Of a stretch of 64,000 nt of DNA, positions 46,894 to 58,129 are shown one piece after another. Position numbers and translations under genes: made by a program. The DNA is from Tetracladium setigerum (taxonomy: Eukaryota > Ascomycota > Leotiomycetes > Helotiales): contig PZJY01000006.1 of the NCBI GenBank assembly GCA_031472005.1, positions 2,728,001 through 2,792,000 of the forward strand, written 5' to 3'. Position 1 is the stretch's first letter, and each line of letters opens with the position of its first letter. A model generated the notes under the pieces. That model did no database searches. It saw nothing but the letters and a program-made list of their open reading frames with translations, and had not been told where the DNA came from.

Positions 46894-47925
46894 TGAAGGT
46901 GGAAGATTCACAACCCAGGTTTTAACCGCGTCTTATAAATGGAAAGACTGATAAGGTTAGAGAAATTAGCTGAGGTAGTGGGAGGAGAAATGATGACTTA
47001 TTTATCTATAGAAAAGGTATTGGGGCTGTGCATATAGCATAGCCCCAATCTATCAATGTCGATCCTATGCCAGAATCTGAGCTTGCTGAGAAAACATATT
47101 AACAGATCAGGATTTTGCGTTCAGAGCTGGTATATAATGTAACTCGTTCTATGTCTTCAGTGGTGAAAGAGAATTGCAAAAATACCATGATCTATTTTAG
47201 TAGCACACTGCTAAAACTAACCTCTCAATAATTGAGAATTAAGCTTGAGATTCACTTTGAGACTACTGAAATCTACGAGATTTGACTCTCGACCATCAGG
47301 TGATGTGTAAGTATACCAAATGTACAATCTCAGCAGGATGCTTCTCTGGCGGTCTGTGAGTTTTCAATTTTCTTCCATATTTATGCCAACACTTTACGAG
47401 TAAGTCTTCGATTAGTCTAATGATATAAAAAGCTGTGTAAAAGGTGCGAATGGGTTGTATTCCATTTGGGAGGAGTAATTAATCCAGAAATGGCTATATG
47501 GATAGCTCTTTACGAGTCTACGAGAGTTGTAACGAGAGTCTCGGTGGAAGCTACAATGGAAGCTACAATGGAAGCTACATAGGTCGCGAAAGCTGTAATT
47601 TGAGCCTTGATGAGACTTGCGACAAGAATTAAAATGAGAAATGCGATGAGAGTTGCAGACTTACGAGGGCTGCAATAAGAGATTTGATAACATTTTTGTT
47701 GAGAGCTGTCGTATAAGCTATGATGAGACGTGCGGTTAGGCTCAGCAGGACTGCGAGAATTGCGAAAATTGCGAATAATTTTGATGATGTGATGATATAA
47801 TGACGCGATAATGATATAATTTGTCAGAAGGGCTTACGGGATGGCGATGTAATACCAATTCGATCTTTCGTAATACACATTGAAGAGAAATGGAAAGTGA
47901 AAAGCTGCTTGATGATACCATATAA
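46894..47925. other. Intergenic with degenerate repeats
   Basis: About 1 kb without a supported gene. 47490-47800 is rich in related GAGAGTTGC/GAGACTTGCGA/GAGCTGT-like words, as if derived from an old tandem array, and includes a clean 12-nt triplet repeat. Confidence 0.45.
47545..47580 (+). repeat. 12-nt tandem repeat, three units
   Basis: TGGAAGCTACAA occurs twice exactly, followed by TGGAAGCTACAT. It sits inside the GAGAGTTG-rich region and is not in a gene. Confidence 0.9.
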
Positions 47926-48294
47926 AATAATTCTTACACCAGTTCAAATAGATGTAATTATATTTGGAAGTGTCAAAATTGGTTTCCGTGTGCAGGCTCA
48001 CAATGTATAACAGCAGGAGAGAAAAACCCTGGAGTGAGAACTCAATTCAAAGGATGTACAGTTGGCTGTGATGGATGTGAATTCTATGGCGACTTCCCCA
48101 CGTTCTCTTTGAGAATTTCAACAAAGTGTGGCAATGCGCATGTCGCCGTCATCACGGCATATAACCTCGACGGCTCCGGTGCCGGGGATATTGGAGAGAA
48201 CATCAGAACTCATGACTGCACTGGAAAGCCAGATGGTAGTAAATTCAGCATGAACATCAGTGCTGGCGACAACTGGACTCTGCGCGACTGCTAG
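47926..48294 (+). CDS. Cysteine-rich secreted-protein-like fragment without a visible start
   Basis: A frame open from a TAA at 47923 to a TAG at 48292-48294 gives 122 residues with ten cysteines in a compact spacing (CNYIWKCQNWFPCAGSQC, then KGCTVGCDGCEFYGDF, KCGNAHVAVITAYNLDGSG, HDCTGKPDG, and a final LRDC). Composition is like small secreted proteins or effectors. The frame contains no ATG before 48100, and I find no upstream exon with a signal peptide; a CAG acceptor at about 48000 (GTGTGCAG) could join one. Either the first exon is unrecognised or the gene has lost its 5' end. No family recognised. Confidence 0.5.
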   Translation, partial: NNSYTSSNRCNYIWKCQNWFPCAGSQCITAGEKNPGVRTQFKGCTVGCDGCEFYGDFPTFSLRISTKCGNAHVAVITAYNLDGSGAGDIGENIRTHDCTGKPDGSKFSMNISAGDNWTLRDC

Positions 48295-49546
48295 ACTACT
48301 TTTCAACACCACGGACATCTTCAGGCGGAGTGAAACAGGCAGTAGCATTTATGAGTATGATGTTAGTGAGATTGGAAGCATAGGTAGATGGATGTAAGAG
48401 AATTTGTTCTTCCTGGATGAGACGGTCGACTTTGGCACAGCTGAGAATTAGTCGTTGAACAATCCTTACAACATGGTGGCTGATCTCTAGCACCGTGTGC
48501 CCGTCAATCAATATCAGAATCTCAGCCAACTTCGTGTCTCCGTGCCTTCATCATTTGAAAATTTCATTCCTCGCAATTTTACTCGTAGCTAAACTTTAAG
48601 GTATGTTAAAGAGATTAAATATTCTTATATTTAAAAGAATCCAAAGGAATTAATCGACATGTTTTTGAACTTTTACAAGCGGAGGGATGTAAGAAGCGCG
48701 CGGCTGGGTAAATTGCGAATTCTAGGATAGCTTCCTTGACAACCGGGTTGGTGCCAAGAGAAGTTGAGCAAGCCAATACTGACACATGGGGAGACCGGAG
48801 ATATACTGTGCAATCATATGGACTCTAAATCTTGTGGAATGTCATTTACTAGCTATTTACATATCAATTTCTGTTTCACGAGGGACTTCTTCCCTGGTCA
48901 GGAGATGAGATGGGGCACGTGACTCATTCGCGAGTGCGACCCCTTGTCACGAAGCCAAAACCTAATTACAGTTCTTGGAATTGAATAAATCTCTGTCACT
49001 GTTACTCAACAAGTCGACAAACTATCAAGTCGAGGATCGATATTCCAGATCATTCGGAAATCAACTGACTGCTCTAGTGCTTGTGCCAAGCGTCTTAGAA
49101 ATCAAGCTGCCTTTCATGGGACCTTTCTTCATCAAACCACCAAACTTTCTTCTCTCACAATCTGACAGTCATCCATGGCCACAATCACAGAACTGTCTTA
49201 TTCCGGCGTTCTCGGGACTAACAATGACGCCCCTGCTCTGATCTTCACGGTCGCATGTCTGGACATGCAGGAGGTTGCAAGACATCACACCTTCACACAG
49301 CGCAAGTCACGCACGGCACTATGGATGACTAAACACTCCAACGGATTTCTTCAATAGTAGGTAATGTTGTCGTATATCCTTCATTATCCCTACAAACGAG
49401 CTCTAAAGCAGTGGCCTATTCTGCATATTATTAATTCGTTAAGTCATCAAGTCATACCCCATCTATTCCAAACTCCACCCCAGTCCGATAATGCAGAATT
49501 GGGTGCTGAAAATCACGAAATCCTCTCGAACAAAACCCCGACGCTT
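48295..49546. other. Intergenic, no gene seen
   Basis: Around 1.25 kb with short frames only. The 48975-49360 frames have no domain and no splice partners. Contains GGCACGTGAC at 48915, the same E-box-like word as at 43921. Confidence 0.45.
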
Positions 49547-50248
49547 TTAGTTTGGACGATAGTGCAAGATGAGGCCTTTTTTCTTCAGCCTCTCAACCTC
49601 CCGCGTCAGAGCCGCAATCACCTCAGTGGAACTCTTCTCGCGTTTCCTCAGAGCTTCGATCTCTGCTTCCAGTTTCTCAATCACATCTGTCATCTGCTCC
49701 TCCTTCTGCTTTGTTCGCTCACGATATGCTCTTTGCGAATTGCGATTTTGGATTCTTCGGCGCTGGGATGTGTTAGATTTATAAAGTCAACTTCCGAGTG
49801 GAGGGGTCTGACCTTGACTTTAGTGTCATCAACTGAGCCTCGACTGGACCCATCCTCACTACTGTTGCTGCCGTTCTCTGCTGCGCGTGGTGCAAGCGAG
49901 CTTTGACTTGGCGAACTTGCTGCATAGTTGATATTGAAACTTGACAGTCCGCTGTTGCTAGTTGGTGGTGATTGGTTGCCTGGCACGAAGCCCAACGGCG
50001 ACTGCAAATCGGCATCAAATCGATCCCACGAAACCTGGACATGTCAGAATGAGTGATTCGTGAGGCTCAAGAAGATAGAAAGATTACCGTACCTCTCCCC
50101 AGTAGTCAAGATCAGCATATGGAAATTCTGTTCCGTCTGATGAGGTTGCCCATGTGGGGTCATACTGCTCAGAGTATGATGTAGGGACGGCAGTTGTGGC
50201 TGAGTTCCACTGGGTGGGAAGGGGTTCGGCTGGATATTGATACGACAT
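49547..50248 (-). CDS. bZIP transcription factor
   Basis: Three exons (50248-50093, 50034-49813, 49762-49547) with introns of 58 and 50 nt (GTACGG...CCAG, GTCAGA...CCCAG), all phase 0, give 197 residues. The N-terminal half is Ser/Asn/Pro-rich (activation-type). The last exon encodes the basic region RRRIQNRNSQRAYRERTK and a leucine zipper (EKLEAEIEALRKREKS, then IAALTREVERLKKK). The Asn and Arg of the NxxxQRxYRxR basic motif are present, as in AP-1/YAP-like fungal bZIPs, which bind TTAC/TGA half sites. The second intron lies exactly before the basic region. Nuclear. No partner gene in the window is clearly linked. Confidence 0.88.
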
Positions 50249-51372
50249 GGTCGGCAGTTGAGTACTAAGTGTGTGCGTGCACTGTATGTACTCTTGGGTT
50301 TGTGGTTGGGTGATGTTTGGTTGAATGATTCAAGCTTTCAAGCGGAGGGATGATAATGGGACGATGAGGAAGTCTTGGTTTCTTAACTGACTGAAGAATG
50401 ACTGATGTGGATTTCCCATGGTTATAAGTATTCTTTTTTTGCCCATGAGCTGATAATTTGGATCCGTCCCAACCGATCCTTATTCAGATATCACTCAGCT
50501 CTGTCGGCCAGTAATATTGCTCTCATGAACTTCCAGATTCGGAATGGCTCTGTCGCTTGCTCGACGAGTAGAAAGGCCACTCAGGACTACTACTCCTGGA
50601 CTAGCGGATTCGCTTGCTTGACCGATCAAAGAGAGGCGGTTGATTTCCGGATTAAGCGTAGCAGGGTACACACTCTCTCCAGCTTCTCTGGCCTGTAAGG
50701 ATCAAGAGGGTCCTGGTCTGGTCACTTGGGATTTCGAGGCCAGATTCCTGTATTCTGTTTAGTTTGAATGGTTTTCTTTATGTGATTGGTCGGAAATGTC
50801 TAGGCTGCTAAATCTTCCGAAGACATATTCATCGGGTCCGCAGCTCTTCACTAGCGCCTGGGTATGCAAGTCGAGGGAAACTCCTCCTTCCTTCTTGCTT
50901 CCCAATCACATCTCGCCAAATTCCACATTGGTCCAGTCCAAATCTGTCTTCTATACTATGATTACTGTACCATTCATCTGGAGATTCCTCACCTTCGATC
51001 GCCCCCTTCGATCTCGATGCCAGCACTTTGTGTTACTCTTGCTCTCGGCGGCCCACCAAGGCTGCAGAAACTGCAAATCTACAGCGTAGATGATGGGGCT
51101 TTTGTGCGAGAGACACTGTTAAGGTGTCAAAACCTCGATCTTGGGGAAAATGCATTGCGATGCAGATCGCCCCTCTGCCCTTTACATCGTTTGGATATAC
51201 ATATGTTTCCATGATGTTCATAACTGTTCAGTTTCCAAGCCGTAGAATATCACCCATCAGCTCAACACGCAGTCGACTCCAGAATAGTGCTTCTAAAATC
51301 GCCGTCAGGAAAGATAGTTTTGATTCGCTCTTCCCATATGGAGAACCAAATGTCAACAAATCCGGGGGTGTC
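50249..51372. other. Divergent promoter region, no gene seen
   Basis: Between the bZIP gene and the first Fungal_trans_2-like gene, transcribed away from each other. The frames in 50400-51200 are short. The plus frame open from 51124 leads into the next gene, so its true start could lie a little upstream of 51373. Confidence 0.45.
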
Positions 51373-53239
51373 ATGATTCATTTCATCCCTAGCGGCCCCA
51401 TCGATACAGCGGCGAGGAAGGCCATACGATCTCATGTTACTCTGGACATTCGACGGAAGCAACGTGAACAGAAGCTGCTTAGTCTGCAGACGAAACCCTC
51501 CAAACCCAAAGGCCCCTTCGCCAATAACACTTTTTGCAAATGTTTCATTTTTGAGCCGCTCACTCATTGTCTGCCACATAAGCCGACCTTGGGGTCGCGA
51601 GCAGCAATTCACAGACAAAGGGTCGCAGACAGTTACAAAATCTGCCCGAAATGTCGATGTGTACAATTTTTGGCACTCTCGCCAGAAGGGCAGCTACGAA
51701 TCGCTGCAAAGATGCACCCATCGATTCTGCGTACCCTTCAATCTGGACTTGACCCATTTGATTCCATGCCAGGAGTTCCCAATCTGTTACCTCGTGGTTC
51801 TCAGATAATTAGAGAGGTCAAGGCCTTTTGTAAGTCTTTCTTTCCCCCAAATTCCACAACCGACCTTTAGCTTCAAACAAGGCAACAGAGCTATGCACAA
51901 TCAAAAGACGAGCTACTGATAATTCGACTGCTTAAGAATGAAGCTCAGCTAACACGGGTGTTGAAAAGTGATAACCTTCATGCCAGGCCATTTGACCCAA
52001 ATAATGTTCACGGCTTCTCAAACTCCATCCTTTCTCATGAGCATTCTATACTTGGGCTGCTTGAACTTGGCAGCATTGCGAGATGATCACAATGCCGACT
52101 TTATGAAGGTTGCGGCAATTCTCAAACAAGAAGCAATACGTCAAATCAATAAAAGACTCTCGAATTCTACAACGGCTTGCACCGCTGAGACAATCGCTTC
52201 AATTGGATGGCTTTCGGCTGGCATAATGGTAAGTGATCATCAAGTAGCAGAAGGAAATCAAGACGGACTTTATGGCTAAGTCCTTGTAGTGTGCTGGAGA
52301 AGCAACAGCGCTTGAAGAGATCACTGCTCATGAGCGTGCTTTGGCATATTCGCTCAAGCGGGGACCCACTTGGAATCCTGGGGAGGAGCAAGAGCTGGCA
52401 AAAGCGCTTCTGAAGCTTTTGATCCTGTAAGTGGGATTATTTCCCCTTTTCATCTCTTCTCGAGTGAGCTTTGGTGTTGTCCTTTCCAAGTTATCGTCAG
52501 CACGAAGAGGAATCCTATCTTACCGCTGATTTTCCACAGGCACGAGTTCATTCGCGCCGCTATTTCCGACGTTCCGATTGAGGAGGAGATACTCAATCAG
52601 TATGGCAAAGTACATCCACCGCTCTCGAAAACAGACGACTTTGCCGAGTCACCTTTGTTCCGTCCCCTTGATGACTTTTATAGCATCAAGCGGTCTAAAG
52701 ACTGCAGCGAAAAGCTTGTCGGATTACTTCACGCAGCTGCAGATCTCGTAAATGCAGCTCTATCACTGGCGCCTCCACTCGAAGAAGGAAGCACACCTTC
52801 CGTTAGCCAGTATCAATCAGCGAATTCCACCTTGAACATATTACTGTCAGCCGAAGAAGCAAGTCCGGCAGTAGCGCAGGCTGATTACATGTACAAGTGT
52901 TGTCGCTTGGCTTCCCTCCTCATGGCTCGTCAAATCAACACTGGCATACCTTTCAGCGAAGTGGATGATATCCTTGTCGATGAATTGAAGGCCGCCCTGA
53001 AACAGACAGACATTGGAAATACATGGGGCCAACTGTCGGGAGTCTTGTTATGGGTCTGCTTGATTGGGGCCTCTGCCGCCACTATCGGGAAGCCGCAACA
53101 CAGTTACTTCGACACGCTTCTACGTTTGACCATGGGCGTCTTGGTATACCAGAGTCCGGTGTTTGAAGCGTCGACTATCGCAACAGCGAGGTTTGTTCAG
53201 ATCAAGAATCTGGCCAATCCTGCTTTTGCCTTTCCTTGA
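51373..53239 (+). CDS. Fungal_trans_2-type regulator without zinc cluster, paralogue A
   Basis: Four exons (51373-51829, 51969-52228, 52290-52426, 52540-53239) with introns of 139, 61 and 113 nt give 517 residues. The N-terminal RSHV motif (AARKAIRSHVTLDIRRKQR), a CPKC pair near DSYKICPKCRCVQFL and the long helical C-terminal region (ITFMPGHLTQIMFTASQTPS, ILYLGCLNLAALRDDHNADF, QEAIRQINKRLSNS) match the family of fungal-specific transcription-factor-like proteins without a Zn2Cys6 domain. It aligns along its length with the next gene, with the same three intron positions and an identical 137-nt third exon. Odd: after AFAFP a TGA follows in the same frame, and a sensible frame continues to TAA at 53356; a 54-nt intron could remove it. 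Confidence 0.75.
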
Positions 53240-53761
53240 TTAAGGGGGAAGGCAAAGACCGCGGCAATTGAAGATTTGATGGGGAAAGCGCGCAAGGACG
53301 TCGCTTCCAAAATGCTCAAATCCCTGCCCGTAGCCAAGATTTTTGCTAACTGTTAATAGCAATCGGTGGAGCAGCCTCGTTACCTAACTGAGTTAGATCA
53401 ATCTTGGTGACAAAGTATTGTGGCTCGAGCTTTCTACACGCAAAAGTGATCACTAATCGGTTCACACCCAAATGACGACAGTGGAGGCCAACTTGATGCT
53501 TCTGATTCGACCGGGGGCTAGAGTCCAAAGCCCCTTAACGACATAGGGCAATACAATGCGGCTGCTCCCACTGAATACTAATCAAACGGCTAGACAAATA
53601 AGGCTGAATGCACGGGGAAACTAGCAAACTACCTTGGTACATTGAATTGGTAACTAACATCCGTCTTCCTACCTATTTAGCACGCAAACCCACGAAAAAT
53701 CAAGATCGCGTACTGCAAGCCGAATCCTATCCTTCAAATCGACACAATAAAGAAAGAAAGA
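53240..53761. other. Spacer between tandem paralogues
   Basis: Contains a possible C-terminal extension of paralogue A (in-frame from 53240 to 53356, residues such as KTAAIEDLMGKARKD) and then the promoter of paralogue B. Confidence 0.45.
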
Positions 53762-55997
53762 ATGGGGCCAAAAGAAGTTAAAGAGCCTGTCATCATCCAA
53801 TTCCTCCCAACCTCCAACAACCCCAATCAGCCCCGGGACAAGGCAACGGCCAAGCAAATCCGTTCTCACATCGCAAGCAACCTCCGTCGCAAGAAGCTCC
53901 AAGCTCTCCATAATCCTACATTGCCAACTAGCAAGACCCTCGGCACCACCATCACCGCAGTAACACAATTATCAACTTCATCAGCGCAGCCGCAACAATC
54001 GCTTACAGCAACCAGCAGTTTCTGTACTTGCGTTGTCATTCAAAATACGCCGCCCGTCCGTGAAGATGCGAAATCCAAAGCGTCGCAGAAGCAAAGGGCG
54101 ATTGCGGATAGTTACAAATTCTGTCCGAGATGTCATAAAATACGCTTCTTGGAACTTTCGTGGTCGGGCCAGTTGAAGACTGCGAGACAGCGCATGCCGA
54201 GTGTTTCGCCATTTTTGGAGGCGGAATTCGATCCATTCGAGAGCTTGCCTGAGTTGTCGCAATATAAACAGAGTCCGCAGGCGAAGAGATTGATGAATGA
54301 ATTTAAAGCTCACTGTGAGTCGCCAAAGTTTGAATACTCGAGAAATACACGGCATTTTTTTATGTGAGAAATTTGACAAGCTAACATTCGTGCTTGTGTA
54401 AGTGGTGATGTACCTGCCATATGAGCTTTTACGAAGTGTGATTGTATCCGCGGCAACAAATGATCCGGCTTTATATATGGGTCTTCTATACTCAAGTTGT
54501 TGCCATCTGGAAGCAGTGAGAGAAGTGGACCAGTCCCAGCTGAGCATGGCTATCAAATCAGAGGCAATGAGGCAAATTAATAAAAGACTTGATGACCCGG
54601 AGAAGAGGAATACGATGGAGACGATTGCTGCAATTGCATATATGTCTTCTGGGGTTCTTGTATGTCGATTTTTGCAATTTCACTGGTTGACTTTGCTTTT
54701 GTGATTTGCACTTTTGAACCTAGATGATCAGACTAACATTGCGTGAAATATAGGTTAGTGGAGCAGAAAACGTGATTGCAGAAACGGAAGCTCATGAAGA
54801 GGGAATGATGAGAATATACTACCAAGGCCTAGGAGGACAACTCCCCGAAAACAATATATTGGGTCAAGTCTTGATGCGATGTCTAGTACTGTGCGTAGCC
54901 ACTCCTCCCATTCCATCTTTTCCCACTTCCCTCATTATCTACCCTACAGCAAATACTTACCGATTCATTTACACATCCAGCCATAAAATGTCCCGCGCAG
55001 CAACCCTCGGCCAACCAATCGACCCAATCTACATAGCCAAATTCTGCCAACCATCCCGCATTTTCTCCCCCGCCGACTTCCTCCCCGAATCTCCAGTTTT
55101 CTGTCCACGCGCCGATTTCTATACCATCAAAACATCCAGCAAATGCACACCCTACACGCTCGCCGTTCTCTACGGTCTCAAAAACCTGGTCGATTACCTA
55201 ATCGAGGAACCAAATCCAGGTCAAGATGTCGATGCAAATGGAGTCAAGCCGGGGTTTTCATATGACCTGTGCAGGACGGAGATGTTGGCGCTGCCGTCGG
55301 CGGCGGTGAGGACAGCGCCGGAGAAAGCGAGGGGGGATTATGTTTATGAGTGTTTGAGGATTGTGGCCGCGATGTTGATCTATTGTGTAGATATGAAGCT
55401 GGGGTTTGCGCATTTGCCGGAGAGTTTTGTGGTGGAGTTGAAGGTGGCTCTGCAACATACCGACTTGGGCGGGTATTGGGGTAGTAGTAAGTCTTTCCAC
55501 TCTTCTATTCTTTTTACTCTCTCCAAAAGCTTCTTTCATCATTTATCTTCTTCCTCCAAAGATTTAATATCTTGAGAATTGGGGAAGGGGCTCATAACTG
55601 ACGATCTATAAATTCTCCAAAAATAGTGTCCGGTCTTTTCTTCTTTGTTGGAATGATTGGCTCCGCAGCTGCGATACGCAAACCTCAACATAACTTCATG
55701 GGAACAATTATTGCAAGAGCGGATCATGAGATTGTATATGGGAATGCGGTTTTTGAGGGTGCGACGATTGCGGCGTGGAGGATGCAGAGGGTGCATTTGG
55801 AGTTATTGAGGAGGTGGGAGGAGAGTGTTAAGGAGTTGAGTTTGGGTGGTTTGCAACTTGGGTTGGATGATTTTGGGAGGGCGAGACGTTTTTGTGAGGA
55901 TGGTTGTAATTGGGAGGGTAGAGGAGGGAGGGAGTGTGAGGGGGGGATGTCTGATTATGAAGGGTATTTGATCGTATTGGATGAAGCCTTGGAGTGA
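53762..55997 (+). CDS. Fungal_trans_2-type regulator without zinc cluster, paralogue B
   Basis: Five exons (53762-54314, 54403-54659, 54754-54890, 54981-55486, 55627-55997), introns of 88, 94, 90 and 140 nt, give 607 residues with all phases consistent. N-terminus: VIIQFLPTSN and KATAKQIRSHIASNLRRKKL (RSH motif); CPRC near DSYKFCPRCHKIRFLELS; then helical region with MYLPYELLRSVIVSAATNDP, SEAMRQINKRLDDP, MIGSAAAIRKPQHNFMGTII. B has one intron (within the WGSMSG region) that A lacks, and a longer, Glu/Gly-rich C-terminus. Probably a nuclear or cytosolic regulator; targets unknown. Its tandem position, orientation and shared introns show origin by duplication. Confidence 0.82.
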
Positions 55998-56402
55998 TTT
56001 TATGTTGTGGTTTGATAGCCCAAACCAAAAAAAGAAACACCGATGAACAATTACGGGCAGCAGAGTTTTGATAGTATCAATTTTTATGCAATCGAGGAAG
56101 TCGTTCGAAGTTTAAGATCACAAAAATTTCATTGATATAACCTTTTCCTCCTGTTCTATCTACTTATATTTATTAATATTAAAAGGTACTATATATTAAC
56201 TTCCTTCCCTCTTAAACTTTAAGCTTTATTATTTTTAAGGCTTTAATTTTATCGCCTTAATATCTTTCTTATTATTTAATTCTCTTTTAAAGAGCTTTAA
56301 ATTAAAAGTATTTTAAATAACCTTATTTTAAAAATATTATTCACTTTCCTTTTTAAAAAGTAAAGCTTTTAATTAAATATAAATATTAAATATTATTAAA
56401 AA

Positions 56403-56471
56403 TAATATAATTAAAGAAATCGCTTACTAAAACATTAAGTAAGATTATAATCCCACTATTAAACGACAGGT
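56403..56471 (+). repeat. Dispersed degenerate repeat, copy 1
   Basis: About 69 bases aligning in the same orientation with 58793-58860 (AATATAAT(T)AAA.GAAATCGCT...CTAAAACA.TAAGTAA). Differences are mostly C/T and G/A changes, as left by repeat-induced point mutation. Probably the end of a dead transposon. Confidence 0.7.
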
Positions 56472-56472
56472 G

Positions 56473-56490
56473 AAGCATCCCGCGATGCTT
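56473..56490. repeat. Perfect short inverted repeat
   Basis: AAGCATC (56473-56479), loop CCGC, GATGCTT (56484-56490): a 7-bp stem directly beside repeat copy 1. It could be a terminal-repeat remnant or chance. Confidence 0.6.
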
Positions 56491-56716
56491 GGGCTGAGTA
56501 AAAAAGTCTTTCGGAACGAAGTCACAAGTGGAGAAGTATCTGATCATGATATTTGAATTGACCAATTTGTATTGGTCGTAATTGTATATACAGTGTATTT
56601 GTTTCAAATTATAGAAATTATATCTTGTCAAAGTGCAGAACTTTGGGGTGGAATGGCGATTCCGTTGCGGTCTCTTTCTGTCGTCAGCTTGGGTAGGAGC
56701 TTGAGATAGAGGATAT

Positions 56717-57050
56717 TCAATAAGAAATGAGATTTGTAGCAGAAGAAGTAGTAGGCTGAGACGAGGGTGATTTTATCACTCGATCTGTCTGAAAGGGATT
56801 TGAAGTTCGAGTTGGTGTGCCGGGAGGCGTGTAAGCGAGTGTATCAAAGGCAACGGTCAAGGTGCTAGTACCAGAGCCACTGATGTCCAACCCGTCGACT
56901 AAATCCATAAATGATATTTGTCGTTTTTCTGCTGATTGGACTATAGATGGGGCATCTTATGGCCCACCGGATCCCGCTCCGGATACTTTGAGGTTGAGAT
57001 TTCCATCTGATGAGAGGGCCGCTCAAAACCTCTATGCAGATTCGGAATCT
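56717..57050 (-). pseudogene. Broken coding remnant with three stops
   Basis: On the minus strand one frame reads as protein over 110 codons (LSSDGNLNLKVSGAGSGGP, then DAPSIVQSAEKRQISFMDLV, then DGLDISGSGTSTLTVAFDTL) and ends in a natural stop at 56717. It is interrupted by TAG, TGA and TAA at about 57032, 57021 and 56967; each could have come from CAG, CGA or CAA by C-to-T change, the change typical of RIP. The intact family is not recognised. It lies between two RIP-like islands, which supports the reading. Confidence 0.5.
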
Positions 57051-57307
57051 ACTCAATACAAGCTAAATGCCATATAAACTGCGGAAAAATTCGTTGCTAC
57101 TCAGGTACAATCTAAACTGGCAGTGCGCTGCAGTGCGAGGTCATCATCTCTCGGCACTTCAAAAGGGAGTCGAAGCTAACTTGCGAATATTCTAAAATTG
57201 CCGTTAATCCAAGAGTTTGTACTGTTATAGCAACTAAAGTCACAATTAAAGATCTCCAAGTTAATGAGAGGGAAATGATGGCCAAGAGCCTTGGATTTTA
57301 CTCTCGT

Positions 57308-58129
57308 TTATATTAAAGACTTCCTTTCTTTACCAACCCTGGCTGCCAACTCAACCCCTTTGACTACTTCATCTGGTGAGCTTAGAAATGGGGAATGTGA
57401 CGAGTGAATATCATATTTAGTGATACTGCCCATTTGATCGGCCATGGAAGCTTGCAATGCCAAAGGAATCGCATTGTCATTCGTGCAGAAGATGTACATG
57501 CATGGTATAACATGCCATGGTTCGTATGTCGACTTAGACTTGAAAACAGGGACTGGCGTGTGTGTCATAGTTGCAATCCACCTTTTCTGCTCATCTAAAG
57601 GTAGGTCGTTATAAAATATCTCAGCTTCGTTCGTAGTGCGGCAATAGTCTCCCTAAGAATATACACAATCAGTGACTTGTCATAGGACTGGCCTTACAAC
57701 ACCAACCTCAACTTTCTGCCACGGCAGCCATTGACCATGAAGGCCATCCATCAAGCATGCGCCTCTTGGGAGTACGAATGCACTCAGGTATGCTAACATG
57801 ATGATGCCGCCCTTTTTGCCTGTCCTATTGAGTTCGGTAGCACCGATACCTTCGACTGCACAAGAGGCAACCACCCCACCATATGAGTGCGCAATAACAA
57901 CCACATCTCTCTCTTCATCACACTGTTGCTGGAGGATTTGATGCAAATTCTTGACGTCATCTGAAAGCTCTGTCGTTGGTGGCTCAGCTCCTGTCGACAA
58001 ATGATCTACTCTGATAGTCGGATATCCTAGAAGTTGGAGCTTGTGTTGTACGACATCGAAACCAGAAGATCTCTGCCAAGCACCGGGTACAAGAACGATG
58101 GTTGGCTTTCTTTCTGCTGGAGCTGCCAT
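57308..58129 (-). CDS. Alpha/beta hydrolase (EstA/hormone-esterase-like)
   Basis: Two exons (58129-57698, 57652-57308) with a 45-nt intron (GTAAGG...CTTAG), phase 0, 258 residues. Typical N-terminus (RKPTIVLVPGAWQRSSGFDVV: beta-strand and oxyanion HGxW-like loop), nucleophile elbow AHSYGG (Ser near residue 82), the acid probably Asp in FCTNDNAIP and His in SSHSPF near the C-terminus, so the catalytic triad is complete. No signal peptide: cytosolic. Members cleave small esters or amides; the substrate cannot be read. It lies alone between two degenerate repeat islands, with an intact frame. Confidence 0.9.

Larger units (their letters stand above)
55998..56716. other. AT-rich, RIP-like island
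   Basis: 56160-56460 is very AT-rich (AATATTAAA, TTTAATTTTA, TTAAATATTATT) with few C/G. Ends in a repeat copy shared with 58793-58860 and an inverted repeat. No gene. Confidence 0.6.

Noticed and set aside
49364..49906. Plus-strand frame of 180 codons
   Set aside because: Lies antisense over the bZIP exons, which have the correct splice phases and motif.
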